64,000 nucleotides of DNA from Brevundimonas sp. UBA4553 (GTDB lineage: Bacteria; Pseudomonadota; Alphaproteobacteria; Caulobacterales; Caulobacteraceae). Location of the stretch: contig NZ_DGLD01000010.1 in NCBI RefSeq assembly GCF_002387245.1, positions 62,001 to 126,000 on the forward strand. Reading direction: 5' to 3'. Below are positions 17,863-25,726 of the stretch, in pieces. The stretch's first letter is position 1. Every line of letters begins with the position of its first letter. The position numbers and the translations under genes are program-made. Under the pieces are notes generated by a model, which was given only the letters and a program-made list of their open reading frames with translations, was not told where the DNA came from and ran no database searches.

Positions 17863-18201
17863 TCAGTCGTCTCCGCGAACCCGGCCGGACTGGCCGTCAA
17901 CCTGTATGTCCGACACGCGCCCGCCCGGATACTCCCAGCGCACCACATAGTCGCCGCCGCGCTCGCGCACGCCCAGCATTCGGCCGGGACGGTTGGACTG
18001 GACCCGTCGGGCGACATCGCCAGGATCGGCGCGAGGGGCCGAGCGGGGCGCGTCGCGCAGCCCCTGGCCCGGATAGGTCCGGGGCTGCTCGCGGCGGTCT
18101 TCATCGCGATCCCGGTCACGGCCGCGCGACTGGGCCGCCGCGTCCGCAACGGGGACGAGGGCGATCAGGCCGGCCAGCAGGAGGGCTCGAATACGCATCA
18201 T
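17863..18201 (-). CDS. Secreted PepSY-domain protein
   Basis: The 112-aa protein has a signal peptide (about residues 1-24, ending DAAAQ). An Arg/Asp-rich linker follows, then a C-terminal domain (about 60-112) with GRMLGVRERGGDYVVRWEYPGGRV, which fits the PepSY fold. PepSY proteins next to PhoPQ-type systems are periplasmic and may modulate the sensor or a protease. It is the first gene of the three-gene unit; its stop touches the regulator start. Confidence 0.8.
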   Translation of the reverse strand: MMRIRALLLAGLIALVPVADAAAQSRGRDRDRDEDRREQPRTYPGQGLRDAPRSAPRADPGDVARRVQSNRPGRMLGVRERGGDYVVRWEYPGGRVSDIQVDGQSGRVRGDD

Positions 18202-18465
18202 GGGTCGTCTTCTAGACAGGGGCCTCTGAACAGCGGCTGAACGGATAGTCTACCGCCGTTCATCCGGACAAGGAACGCATGCGCGCGGATTCTCCGTCGC
18301 TGTCGCTCTTTTGAGACTTGCGGAGCTCATGAGCATGAAGATGAAGAACTTCTCATGCAGATGAACGCTGTCTGAAACGCGGTGTTCAGGTGCGGCTCAG
18401 CCGCCGGGTGGTCTTTTGGGATCAACGCAGCCCACCCGGTTGCGACGATCCAAAGGAGCAAGACC

Positions 18466-18840
18466 ATGAAGAAGCTGCTGATCCCCGCCCTGGCCGTCGC
18501 TGTCGCCTCGGCCGCCCTGCCCGCCGCCGCCCAGTCGTATGACCGCCACGGTCCCTCGCGCGGCCCGTCCTATGAGCAGAACTACAACGGCTGGAACGCC
18601 ATCTCCCAGCGCAAGCACAACCTGGACCGCCGTATCGACCAGGGCGTCCGCAACCGCCAGCTCAGCTACCGCGAGGCCTCGCGCCTGAAGGACGAGCTGA
18701 ACAGCCTGGTCCGTCTGGAGCGCAGCTATATGCGCGGCGGCCTGACCCGCTGGGAGCGCCAGGACCTGGACCGTCGCTATGACAGCCTGTCGTCCAAGGT
18801 CCGCTACGAGCGCAACGACTACAACGGCCGCCGCCACTAA
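18466..18840 (+). CDS. Secreted small basic protein
   Basis: A 124-aa protein beginning MKKLLIPALAVAVASAALPA, a clear signal peptide cleaved near residue 23. The mature part is rich in Arg, Tyr, Ser and Asn, with two predicted helices (around residues 45-80 and 85-115). An AAAGGAG ribosome site precedes the ATG, and a strong terminator follows. It is divergent from the PepSY/PhoPQ-like unit across a 264-base gap and may share its control region. Comparable secreted proteins occur in sphingomonads and Caulobacterales, with unknown function. Confidence 0.8.
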   Translation: MKKLLIPALAVAVASAALPAAAQSYDRHGPSRGPSYEQNYNGWNAISQRKHNLDRRIDQGVRNRQLSYREASRLKDELNSLVRLERSYMRGGLTRWERQDLDRRYDSLSSKVRYERNDYNGRRH

Positions 18841-18891
18841 CGGCTGACCGAGAACCGGGCCTCATCCCTCCCTGTCCGAGGCCCGACCGAG

Positions 18892-18920
18892 GGGCGCGAT
18901 CCGCAAGGGTCGCGCCCTTT
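18892..18920 (+). terminator. Intrinsic terminator after small secreted protein gene
   Basis: Perfect 8-bp arms at 18892-18899 and 18910-18917 are followed by TTT. A second weaker hairpin lies just upstream (about 18858-18883). The next gene is convergent and its stop is at 18924, so the element may serve both directions. Confidence 0.7.
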
Positions 18921-18923
18921 GCC

Positions 18924-19496
18924 CTATGCGGGATCGACCACCGTAAGCTCCGGCCACCGCCCCCGTGCGCTGGCGACCACCTTGTCCCAGCCCCTGGCCA
19001 GGCCTCGCACAGGATTGGGCCGGATCACCATGTCGAAGACGTCCTCCAGCCCATAGGGCGCCGCCACGCTGATGGCGTCGTCCTTCTCCAGCCGCACGGC
19101 CAGGGCGAAGGCCGGCGCCACGAACTGGGCCGGGGCGTCGTCGGTGCAGGTCAGAGGCGCATAGGGCTCCCCGAACTTGCTCTCGAACCACAGATGAACC
19201 CGCGCTTGATTGCGCACCTCGACCAGATCGCGGAACGGCGGTTCGAAGGCGGCGGCCACCCGCTTGATGATCACGTCCTCGGCGTCCCACGACACATCGG
19301 GGTCGAAATAGCCGATGTCGTAGTCCTTGATGCCATAGCCGACCGGCCGCCCGGTCCGGTCGTTCCACACGCCCTGATAGACGGCGCCGGAAAACAGCCG
19401 CCAGTCCGGCAGGTCCAGATCCCGCATCACGGTCAGCACGTGCATCAACGCCGGGTCGGCGCGGACGATCTCGATCAGTCGGTTTTCCAGGGTCAT
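18924..19496 (-). CDS. Nucleotidyltransferase family protein (COG3575-like)
   Basis: A 190-aa cytoplasmic protein with the GYGIKDYDIGYFDPD motif near residues 70-84. This matches the KDxDxxYFD signature of a family annotated as nucleotidyltransferase. The rest (DWRLFSGAVYQGVWN, RVHLWFESKFG) also fits that family. The substrate is unknown. The start is the ATG at 19496; the frame stays open further upstream, but that part overlaps the diguanylate cyclase gene and is Cys/Pro/Arg-rich in an atypical way. It lies 25 bases after the cyclase stop, so they may be co-transcribed. Confidence 0.8.
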   Translation of the reverse strand: MTLENRLIEIVRADPALMHVLTVMRDLDLPDWRLFSGAVYQGVWNDRTGRPVGYGIKDYDIGYFDPDVSWDAEDVIIKRVAAAFEPPFRDLVEVRNQARVHLWFESKFGEPYAPLTCTDDAPAQFVAPAFALAVRLEKDDAISVAAPYGLEDVFDMVIRPNPVRGLARGWDKVVASARGRWPELTVVDPA

Positions 19497-19521
19497 GAGG
19501 TCGTCTGACGCCGATTCGGCC

Positions 19522-21333
19522 CTAACGGACACCCGGCGCGTCAGCCTCGCGCACCGCCGCCACGACGATCCGATCGCGCCCTTCGGCCTTGGCGCGCAGC
19601 AGGGCCGCGTCGGCCACGGACACCAGGCTTCCGGCCCCGCCGTGGTCCGGATAGGTCGACAGCCCGAAGGAGGCGGTGATCCGGCCCAGCGGCCGTCCTT
19701 CATGTTGCAGCTGCAGCGCCGAAATCTTCTGGCGGATCGTCTCGGCGCGTTCGCGCGCCTGTTCCATGCCCATCCCCGGCATCAGCAGCAGAAACTCCTC
19801 GCCGCCATAGCGGAAGGCGTTGCCCTCGCCGCGCACGCTGCTCGACAGAACGCCGCCTACCGCGCGCAGCACCGCATCGCCGGCGTCATGGCCGAAATCG
19901 TCGTTGAACTTCTTGAAATGGTCCACATCCAGCAGCAGGCAGCTTACGGGCCGCCCGCTCTGCTCCGCGTGCTCGAAGTGCAGCTTCATCATGGTGTCCA
20001 GCTGACGCCGGTTCGACAGGCCCGTCAGCGGATCGACCAGGGCCAGTTCGCGCAAGGCCTCGTGCAGCCGCAGATTGGCCAGCGCCAGGCCGACCCGCTC
20101 GGCCAGCAGCACCAGATACACCTCTTCACTCTCCGACAGCGGTCCCTCTGTCCCCGCCGCCTGTTCGAAATAGATCAGGCCGATCGTCTCGCCCTGCCCG
20201 ATCAGCGGAATGCAGATGGAGCCTACAGCCTGGTCGGCCTGCAGATGACCGCACGGCACGTCGATCATGGCGCCGTCGGGCCGGTGCATCTGCCCCCGTC
20301 GCAGCGCCCAGCAGTCGGTGAAGCGGAACTGCGCGGTCGAACCCTGCGGCGACCGCCACTCGCACGCCGAGGTCATCGTCCCCGTGGCCTCGTCGTGAAC
20401 ATAGAGCCGCCCGGCGAAGGCCGGGGCGATCTGAGGCGCGAACAGCCGCACCACGTTCATCACGTCGTCTATGGCGTCGCAGCCCTGCAGCCGCTGCGTC
20501 ATGCGCGCCAGCAGTTCGCGCATGTTCAGATCGGCGTCGCGCAGGGCCTCCAGCCTTTGCCGCTCCAGCGCGTTCTCGCGGAAGATGCGGATCGCCTGGG
20601 TCATGTCCCCGATCTCGTCGATGCGCGAATATTCCGGCGGCTCGACCGCGAAGTCCTGCGCGGCCAGGCGCGTCACTACGTCGCTCAGCCGTCCCACGGG
20701 CCGCAGCACGCGCCGCATGAAGATGAAATAGAGCACGAACAGGAACAGCAGGGCGGTGATCGCCAGCATGATCTCCGACGTCAGGCGGAACAGCCGCGAC
20801 GCCCGCTCCGCCTGCTCGACCGCATCCTGGGTCCGTTCGTCCAGCATGTAGCGGAAACGCCCGATCAGGTTGGACACCCGCTCCAGCTCGCGCTCGTATT
20901 CCGGGCCGAAGATGATCTTCTGCGCCGTCTGATCCTGCCCCGCCTGCTTGGCCTGGATGGCGGCGGCCTGCTCCTCGCGCAGGGTGTCGGCCCAGCGCAG
21001 GCCGTCCTCCAGCGCCTTCAGCTCCGCCGGCTGCGCGCCCGCGTCCTCAAGCTTGGCCAGGCTGGCCTCGACGCTGTCGAGGTTCGCCGCCTCGCGCTGA
21101 TAGACGATCAGGTGGCTGGGATCGCCGCTGATGGTGAACAACCGCGCCTGCTCGGTCAGCCGATAGGTGTCCTCGATCAGGGCTTCGGTCAGATGGTCGA
21201 AACGCGTCCTCTGCTGGACCGCAGCGCGCTCGCCCTCCTCAGCTCGCGAGGCCATCAGCATGGTCGCGCCCGACACGATCGTCAGCAGGACGGTCGCGCC
21301 ATAGGCCCAGTTGGTGATCGTGGCGATACGCAT
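19522..21333 (-). CDS. Membrane diguanylate cyclase with HAMP and GAF domains
   Basis: This 603-aa protein has an N-terminal membrane helix (about 8-28), a periplasmic helical sensor of about 155 residues, a second helix (about 185-207), HAMP, a GAF-like domain (about 285-430) and a GGDEF domain (about 440-600). The active-site loop reads GGEEF near residue 510, a functional variant, so it should make cyclic di-GMP. The position of the inhibitory RxxD motif reads RGEG: the aspartate is missing, so product inhibition is likely weakened. The signal may be a small ligand or redox cue through the GAF domain; this is not shown by sequence. Confidence 0.92.
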   Translation of the reverse strand: MRIATITNWAYGATVLLTIVSGATMLMASRAEEGERAAVQQRTRFDHLTEALIEDTYRLTEQARLFTISGDPSHLIVYQREAANLDSVEASLAKLEDAGAQPAELKALEDGLRWADTLREEQAAAIQAKQAGQDQTAQKIIFGPEYERELERVSNLIGRFRYMLDERTQDAVEQAERASRLFRLTSEIMLAITALLFLFVLYFIFMRRVLRPVGRLSDVVTRLAAQDFAVEPPEYSRIDEIGDMTQAIRIFRENALERQRLEALRDADLNMRELLARMTQRLQGCDAIDDVMNVVRLFAPQIAPAFAGRLYVHDEATGTMTSACEWRSPQGSTAQFRFTDCWALRRGQMHRPDGAMIDVPCGHLQADQAVGSICIPLIGQGETIGLIYFEQAAGTEGPLSESEEVYLVLLAERVGLALANLRLHEALRELALVDPLTGLSNRRQLDTMMKLHFEHAEQSGRPVSCLLLDVDHFKKFNDDFGHDAGDAVLRAVGGVLSSSVRGEGNAFRYGGEEFLLLMPGMGMEQARERAETIRQKISALQLQHEGRPLGRITASFGLSTYPDHGGAGSLVSVADAALLRAKAEGRDRIVVAAVREADAPGVR

Positions 21334-21436
21334 TTCGTCGGTCCAGTCGGCCCGCTCGCGCGCACATCCGCCGAGCCAGGCCAGCCCCCACGGCTAGGCC
21401 CGCCCTTCTTAGCAGGCCGTTAAGCCCGCCCCTGGG

Positions 21437-22237
21437 TCATCTCCGGATCGGCCAGCCGTGATCCAGCGGTCCATGCCCCTGACCCAAACCCGGCGCGCGA
21501 CGGATAGCCTCGGCGACATAGGCCCAGGCTTCGGCCACCGCCGTCTGCAGGGGCAGCCCCTTGGCGATCCCGGCGGCGCAGGCGCTGGCCAGGGTGCAGC
21601 CGGTGCCGTGGGTGTGGCGCGTCTCCACCCTTTCACTTTCCAGCACCGTCTCGCCGTCACGAGTCATCAACAGGTCGATGACCGTCTCGCCCGGCACGTG
21701 ACCGCCCTTCATCAGCACCGCCCGGGCGCCCATCTCCAGCAAGGCCTCGCCCGCCCGGCGCTGTCCGTCCAGATCGGCCACCGCGACCCCGGTCAGGGCC
21801 TCGGCCTCTGGCGCATTGGGCGTCAGCAGGGCCGCGCGAGGGACCATCAGCCGCCGCACCGCCTCGACCGCGCGATCTTCCAGCAGGGGCGAGCCGCCCT
21901 TGGCGATCATCACCGGGTCCACCACCGTCGGCACGCCGTCGGCGTAGTCGATCAGCCCCGCCACCGCCTCGACCACCTCGACCGAGCCCAGCATCCCGGT
22001 CTTCAGCGCGTCGGCGCCGATGTCGTCCAGCACCGCCTTGGCCTGAGCCTCGATCACGTCGAGCGGCAAGGGATGGACGCCGTGAACGCCGAGCGTGTTC
22101 TGGACCGTGATCGCGGTGATCGCCGTAGCGGCGAACCCGCCCAGCATGGTCACCGCCTTGATGTCGGCCTGGATGCCCGCGCCGCCGCCGGAATCCGATC
22201 CGGCGAGAATCAATACCCTGCCCTTGCGCCCGCTCAC
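21437..22237 (-). CDS. thiD: Hydroxymethylpyrimidine / phosphomethylpyrimidine kinase
   Basis: The 266-aa ribokinase-fold enzyme opens RVLILAGSDSGGGAGIQADI, diagnostic for ThiD. It ends its catalytic part with HTHGTGCTLASA, holding the anion hole and catalytic residues. It phosphorylates HMP to HMP-PP for thiamine synthesis. The start is most likely a GTG at 22237 whose bases overlap the stop of the SMR exporter gene (GTGA); extending further upstream would run through that gene. Thiamine enters again at thiC, about 32 kb away in this window. Confidence 0.93.
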   Translation of the reverse strand: MSGRKGRVLILAGSDSGGGAGIQADIKAVTMLGGFAATAITAITVQNTLGVHGVHPLPLDVIEAQAKAVLDDIGADALKTGMLGSVEVVEAVAGLIDYADGVPTVVDPVMIAKGGSPLLEDRAVEAVRRLMVPRAALLTPNAPEAEALTGVAVADLDGQRRAGEALLEMGARAVLMKGGHVPGETVIDLLMTRDGETVLESERVETRHTHGTGCTLASACAAGIAKGLPLQTAVAEAWAYVAEAIRRAPGLGQGHGPLDHGWPIRR

Positions 22238-22578
22238 GCCGCCGCTCCCGAAAACAGCTTCAGCCCGACAATGCCCGCCACGATCAGCAGGATGCAGACC
22301 GCCCGCACCGCCGTCGCCGGCTCGCCATAAGCAACGATCCCGACCGCCGCCGCGCCCACGGCGCCGATGCCGGTCCACACCGCATAGGCCGTGCCCACCG
22401 GCAGCTTCTGCGTGGCGATCCACAGTCCGACCATGCTGGCGATCAGAGCGACGACCACGCCCAGCGAGATCAGCGGCCGCTGCACGCCCACATACTTGAT
22501 CCCCGAAGCCCACATGACCTCGAACAGGCCCGCCACGACGAGCACCAACCACGGATTGAGAGACAGAAGCCCGGACAT
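22234..22578 (-). CDS. gdx: SMR-family efflux protein, guanidinium exporter (Gdx/SugE) type
   Basis: A 114-aa four-helix membrane protein of the small multidrug resistance family. The key segment KLPVGTAYAVWTGIGAVGAA and the membrane Glu in GLFEVMWASGIKY match the SugE/Gdx branch rather than EmrE (compare TGIAYAIWSG in EmrE). Members of that branch export guanidinium. The start at 22578 gives the expected N-terminus; an in-frame ATG six codons earlier is also possible. The stop overlaps the thiD GTG, so the two genes are coupled. Assignment to guanidinium rests on family similarity. No guanidine riboswitch is visible upstream. Confidence 0.82.
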   Translation of the reverse strand: MSGLLSLNPWLVLVVAGLFEVMWASGIKYVGVQRPLISLGVVVALIASMVGLWIATQKLPVGTAYAVWTGIGAVGAAAVGIVAYGEPATAVRAVCILLIVAGIVGLKLFSGAAA

Positions 22579-22629
22579 GACGGCTGCATGACCCAAGGCG
22601 CCGATTGAGGCAATGTCCTTTATATAGAC

Positions 22630-22641
22630 ATATAGCTATAT
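22630..22641. promoter_or_regulatory. Probable ArsR-type operator in divergent promoter
   Basis: A perfect 12-bp AT-rich palindrome (ATATAGCTATAT) sits in the 81-base gap between the divergent gdx and arsR-type genes. It is flanked by a further related TATATAGACATA half. AT-rich dyads of this form at this position are typical ArsR-family operators, so the regulator at 22660 probably represses itself and perhaps gdx-thiD. Confidence 0.5.
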
Positions 22642-22659
22642 TGTTGATAGACGATACTC

Positions 22660-22971
22660 ATGAACCTCGCCCTGCAAGCCCTGTCCGAACCGCACCGCAT
22701 GGCCATCGTCGCCATGCTGGCCGAGGGCGAACGCCCCGCCGGGGACTTCGTCGACGCCCTGCCCATCAGCCAGCCGACCGTGTCGAAACACCTGTCTGTC
22801 CTGCGTGAGGCGGGTCTGGTCACGGTCCGCAAGGACGCCCAGCGCCGGCTCTATCGCCTCAACCCCGCCCCCCTGGCCGAACTGGACGCCTGGCTGCAGC
22901 CCTATCGCCGCTTCTGGGTTGATCGTCTCGACGCCCTTGAACGCCACCTCGACAAGGAGTTTCCGCAATGA
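22660..22971 (+). CDS. ArsR-family transcriptional regulator
   Basis: A 103-aa winged-helix protein. The recognition region reads DALPISQPTVSKHLSVLREAGLV (residues 31-53), preceded by LSEPHRMAIVAMLAEG. It lacks the metal-binding cysteines of ArsR/SmtB, as expected for the subfamily paired with SRPBCC proteins. Its stop overlaps the start of the next gene, and three START-domain genes follow in overlapping order. It likely controls that operon through the palindrome just upstream. Confidence 0.9.
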   Translation: MNLALQALSEPHRMAIVAMLAEGERPAGDFVDALPISQPTVSKHLSVLREAGLVTVRKDAQRRLYRLNPAPLAELDAWLQPYRRFWVDRLDALERHLDKEFPQ

Positions 22972-23504
22972 CCGACACCCTGACGCCGGCCCATGAGCTG
23001 GGCCGGGCGACCGAGATCGACGGCGGCTGGGAGGTGCGCTTCGAACGTCGCCTGCGCCATTCACCCGAGCGCGTCTGGGCGGCCCTGACCACGCCCGAAG
23101 GCCTCGCATGCTGGCTGGCCGAGGCCGAGATCGAGCCGGTCTCCGGCGGCCGCATGAGCCTCGACTTCCGTCAGCCGGCGACCGAGAAATTCCCCGACAC
23201 GCCCGGCGTCCGCGAACAGGCCAACGAGGTCCTGGTCTTCCAGCCCTTCACCCGGTTCGAGCACACCTTCGGCGCCGTCGACTCGGTCGTCTGCTGGCGA
23301 CTGTCGGCCGACGGCGACGGCACGCATCTGACCCTGATCCACCGCATGGGCCGCGACTGGGAAAGCAACGTCGCCAACACCCTGGCCGGCTGGCACCATC
23401 ACATGGAGGGGCTGGACGCGGCTGCCCAGGGCGTCGCCCATCCGTGGAGCTGGCCCCGGTGGACCGCCCTGCGCGACAGCTATGCGCAGGAGGCCGCCCG
23501 ATGA
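22968..23504 (+). CDS. SRPBCC (AHSA1/START) domain protein 1
   Basis: A 178-aa protein of the Activator of Hsp90 ATPase homologue / START superfamily. It shows the fold's opening pattern FERRLRHSPERVWAALTTPEGLACWL and closing GWHHHMEGLDAA. Such proteins have a hydrophobic cavity and bind lipids or small aromatic ligands. It overlaps the ArsR gene by four bases (ATGA) and the next START gene by four bases. The ligand is unknown. Confidence 0.85.
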   Translation: MTDTLTPAHELGRATEIDGGWEVRFERRLRHSPERVWAALTTPEGLACWLAEAEIEPVSGGRMSLDFRQPATEKFPDTPGVREQANEVLVFQPFTRFEHTFGAVDSVVCWRLSADGDGTHLTLIHRMGRDWESNVANTLAGWHHHMEGLDAAAQGVAHPWSWPRWTALRDSYAQEAAR

Positions 23505-23980
23505 CCGTCGTCACGCCCGCCGCCTCTGCCGGCATGTTGATCCGTCGCCCGGCGGCCGAGGTTTTCGCCGCCTTCGTCGATCCCGCCGTCACCGCCCGCT
23601 TCTGGTTCACCCACAGCGACGCGCCCCTGACGCCCGGCGCTCGCGTGACCTGGACCTGGGCCATGTACGGCGCAACCACCACGGTTCAGGTCAAGGCGCT
23701 GGAGCCGAACCGCCGCATTCTCATCGACTGGGACCTGGCCGCCGATCCCACCGAGGTCGAATGGCGCTTCGACGCTCGCGGCGACGACACCTGGGTCACG
23801 GTCGAGAACCGCGGCTTCCCGGATGACGCAAAGGGCCTCGCCGCCGCTCTCGATTCCACAGGCGGCTTCGCTCTGGTCCTGGCCGGCGCCAAGATCTGGC
23901 TGGAGCATGGCTTGGACCCCCGTTTCGTCGTCGATCGGCACCCCGATCACCACGTCGAAAACTGGGAGCCGCGCCCATGA
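23501..23980 (+). CDS. SRPBCC (AHSA1/START) domain protein 2
   Basis: A 159-aa START-superfamily protein: MLIRRPAAEVFAAFVDPAVTARFWF marks the N-terminal strand-helix, and the C-terminal helix carries STGGFALVLAGAKIWLEHG. The ATG at 23501 overlaps the preceding stop (ATGA); the frame is open further upstream, but that would run deep inside the previous gene. It overlaps the next gene by four bases, so the whole set is translationally coupled. Confidence 0.83.
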   Translation: MTVVTPAASAGMLIRRPAAEVFAAFVDPAVTARFWFTHSDAPLTPGARVTWTWAMYGATTTVQVKALEPNRRILIDWDLAADPTEVEWRFDARGDDTWVTVENRGFPDDAKGLAAALDSTGGFALVLAGAKIWLEHGLDPRFVVDRHPDHHVENWEPRP

Positions 23981-24411
23981 CTGGGCCCGTCGGCATCCGC
24001 GTCGAACGCGTCTTTCGCCACCCGCGCGAACGGGTCTTCGACGCCTTCCTTGATCCGGCGCGCGCCGGTCAGTGGCTCTTCCGCACCCCCGGCGGCCTGT
24101 TGGAACGCGCCGATTTCGATCCCCGTCCCGGCGGCGAATTCACCATCGTCGAAAAACGCGGCGACGCCCTCGCCCACCACTTCGGCCGCTTCGTCGAAAT
24201 CGCCCGGCCTGATCGCATCGTCTTCGACTTCTGGGTCGACGAAGCCCCCGACGACAGGACGCGCGTCACCGTCGAGTTCGAGGCTGCGGGCGACGCCTGT
24301 CGCCTTGTCCTGACCCACGTCCTGGCGCCCGAATGGGCGGACTACGCCGAGCGCACCACGGCGGGCTGGACCCTGATCCTCGACAACCTGCATCGCCTGA
24401 CCGAGGTCTGA
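23977..24411 (+). CDS. SRPBCC (AHSA1/START) domain protein 3
   Basis: A 144-aa START-superfamily protein with VERVFRHPRERVFDAFLDPARAGQWLF at the N-terminus and ERTTAGWTLILDNLHRLTEV at the C-terminal helix. It is the last of three consecutive paralogues that are only distantly alike, under one ArsR regulator. Three different START domains in one operon suggest related but distinct ligands. No catalytic residue can be pointed to. Confidence 0.85.
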   Translation: MTGPVGIRVERVFRHPRERVFDAFLDPARAGQWLFRTPGGLLERADFDPRPGGEFTIVEKRGDALAHHFGRFVEIARPDRIVFDFWVDEAPDDRTRVTVEFEAAGDACRLVLTHVLAPEWADYAERTTAGWTLILDNLHRLTEV

Positions 24412-24471
24412 ACCAACCGTCAGAAGCCAGCGACCGCTTCAGCGCCTCCTCCCGGCTGAAACTGGAGCAGG

Positions 24472-25296
24472 TCAGCCGGCGTTCGCCACCGCCGCCTGCA
24501 GCTTCAGCGCCTGCACGGTTTCGCGCACGTCGTGGACCCGCACCATCCGCGCCCCGCGCCGCGCCCCCTCCAGCACCAGGGCCAGCGAGCCGCCTAGCCG
24601 ATCCGTGGCCTCGACCGCGCCTTCATCGACCCCCAGGATCGTCCGCTTGCGGCTGGCGGCGTAAAGCACCGGAAACCCCAGATCGACCAGGACCTGCAGC
24701 CGCGCCGTCAGCGCCAGATTGTGCGCCGTCGTCTTGGCGAAGCCGATGCCGGGGTCCAGCCAGATCTTGTCGCGCGCCACCCCCGCCGCCATCGCCGCCT
24801 CGGCCCGCGCCGCCAGATGCGCGACCACCTCGCCGACCACGTCGTCATAGCGCGGATCGTCCTGCATGGTCCTGGGCTCGCCCTTCATGTGCATCAGCAC
24901 CACCTCGCAGCCCAGGTCGGCGGCGGTCTTCGGGCTCTCGGCTTCATGCGTCAGCGCCGTCACGTCGTTCCACATCGTCGCGCCCGCCTGCACGGCCGCC
25001 CGCGCCACGCCGGGCTTCATGGTGTCGATGCTGATCACCCCGTCCCAGCGCGCCCGGATCGCCGCGATCAGCGGCAGAGTCCGCGCGATCTCCGCCGCCT
25101 CGCTCACCGGAGCCGCCCCCGGCCGCGTGCTCTCGCCGCCGATGTCCAGCACGTCCGCCCCCTCGGCGATCAGCCGCATCGCATGAGCCAGCGCCGCCTC
25201 GCGCGTGTCGTGCCGGCCGCCGTCGGAAAAGCTGTCCGGCGTCACATTGACGATGCCCATCACCAGAGGCGGCTTCACGAGGGATTGAAGGTTCAT
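24472..25296 (-). CDS. folP: Dihydropteroate synthase
   Basis: A 274-aa TIM-barrel enzyme with both family signatures: VMGIVNVTPDSFSDGG (about 12-27) and the pterin-binding LDIGGESTRPGA segment (about 56-67). It condenses p-aminobenzoate with dihydropterin pyrophosphate in folate synthesis and is the sulfonamide target. It appears monocistronic: the upstream region holds a divergent small gene, and the convergent START operon ends 60 bases away. Confidence 0.95.
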   Translation of the reverse strand: MNLQSLVKPPLVMGIVNVTPDSFSDGGRHDTREAALAHAMRLIAEGADVLDIGGESTRPGAAPVSEAAEIARTLPLIAAIRARWDGVISIDTMKPGVARAAVQAGATMWNDVTALTHEAESPKTAADLGCEVVLMHMKGEPRTMQDDPRYDDVVGEVVAHLAARAEAAMAAGVARDKIWLDPGIGFAKTTAHNLALTARLQVLVDLGFPVLYAASRKRTILGVDEGAVEATDRLGGSLALVLEGARRGARMVRVHDVRETVQALKLQAAVANAG

Positions 25297-25426
25297 GCGA
25301 CAAGAACTCCCAGAGCGCCGGTTTGACTTTCCGCGCGCCGAGGCTCAGCCTCTACCCACTATGGAACGTTTCGTCAGCCAGGCTCGACGCCTCACCCACG
25401 CGGGTCGCCGCGTCGAAGGCATCTAA

Positions 25427-25461
25427 CCCGTAGCGGCCAGCTTGCTGTCGTCCGCTACGGG
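25427..25461. other. Perfect 10-bp inverted repeat in folP / rnk gap
   Basis: Arms at 25427-25436 and 25452-25461 pair perfectly around a 15-base loop; a run of five Ts follows 14 bases later (plus strand). It lies in the 244-base divergent gap between folP and the small gene at 25541. It could be a leaderless attenuator, a regulator site or a terminator of a very short transcript. A 21-codon frame (25363-25428) ends right at the hairpin, which resembles a leader-peptide layout, but this is not established. Confidence 0.45.
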
Positions 25462-25540
25462 GCGCGTCGCTTCGCTTTTTCCCCAGTTTCCTCGCATCAG
25501 GATCGCGTTCGCCGCACCGGCGCCCGTGAACACGCCTGCC

Positions 25541-25693
25541 ATGACCCTTCCTTCTGACGATACCCGCACGCCCGACCGCGGCGCCGACATCATCCCCTTC
25601 CCGAGCCGACGCCCCCTGACAGCGCCCGCGCCCGATCCCGCGTCGCCTGCCGACGACGGCGAGGACGACGACGACGGCCCCTCGGCCGCCTGA
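25541..25693 (+). CDS. Small acidic protein upstream of rnk
   Basis: A 50-codon frame beginning MTLPSDDTRTPDRG, with the segment ADIIPFPSRR and an Asp/Glu-rich C-terminal tail. Short proteins with an IPFPSRR-like box occur in alphaproteobacteria, but no function is known to me. The frame is open upstream to 25442, where a TTG could start an 83-residue version. It ends 33 bases before rnk, so co-transcription is likely. It is probably intrinsically disordered. Confidence 0.5.
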   Translation: MTLPSDDTRTPDRGADIIPFPSRRPLTAPAPDPASPADDGEDDDDGPSAA

Positions 25694-25726
25694 CCCCTTT
25701 TTCCTTCCTTCACATCGAGAACCGAC

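Noticed and set aside
18382..18465. 28-codon extension before MKKLLIPALAVA
   Set aside because: A strong AAAGGAG site and signal peptide mark the ATG at 18,466 as the start.
22597..22659. Guanidine riboswitch upstream of the gdx-type gene
   Set aside because: The gap is too short and AT-rich; no known guanidine aptamer consensus was seen.
23108..23500. Extension of the second START-domain frame upstream
   Set aside because: It runs through the first START gene in another frame; the ATGA overlap at 23,501 is the natural start.
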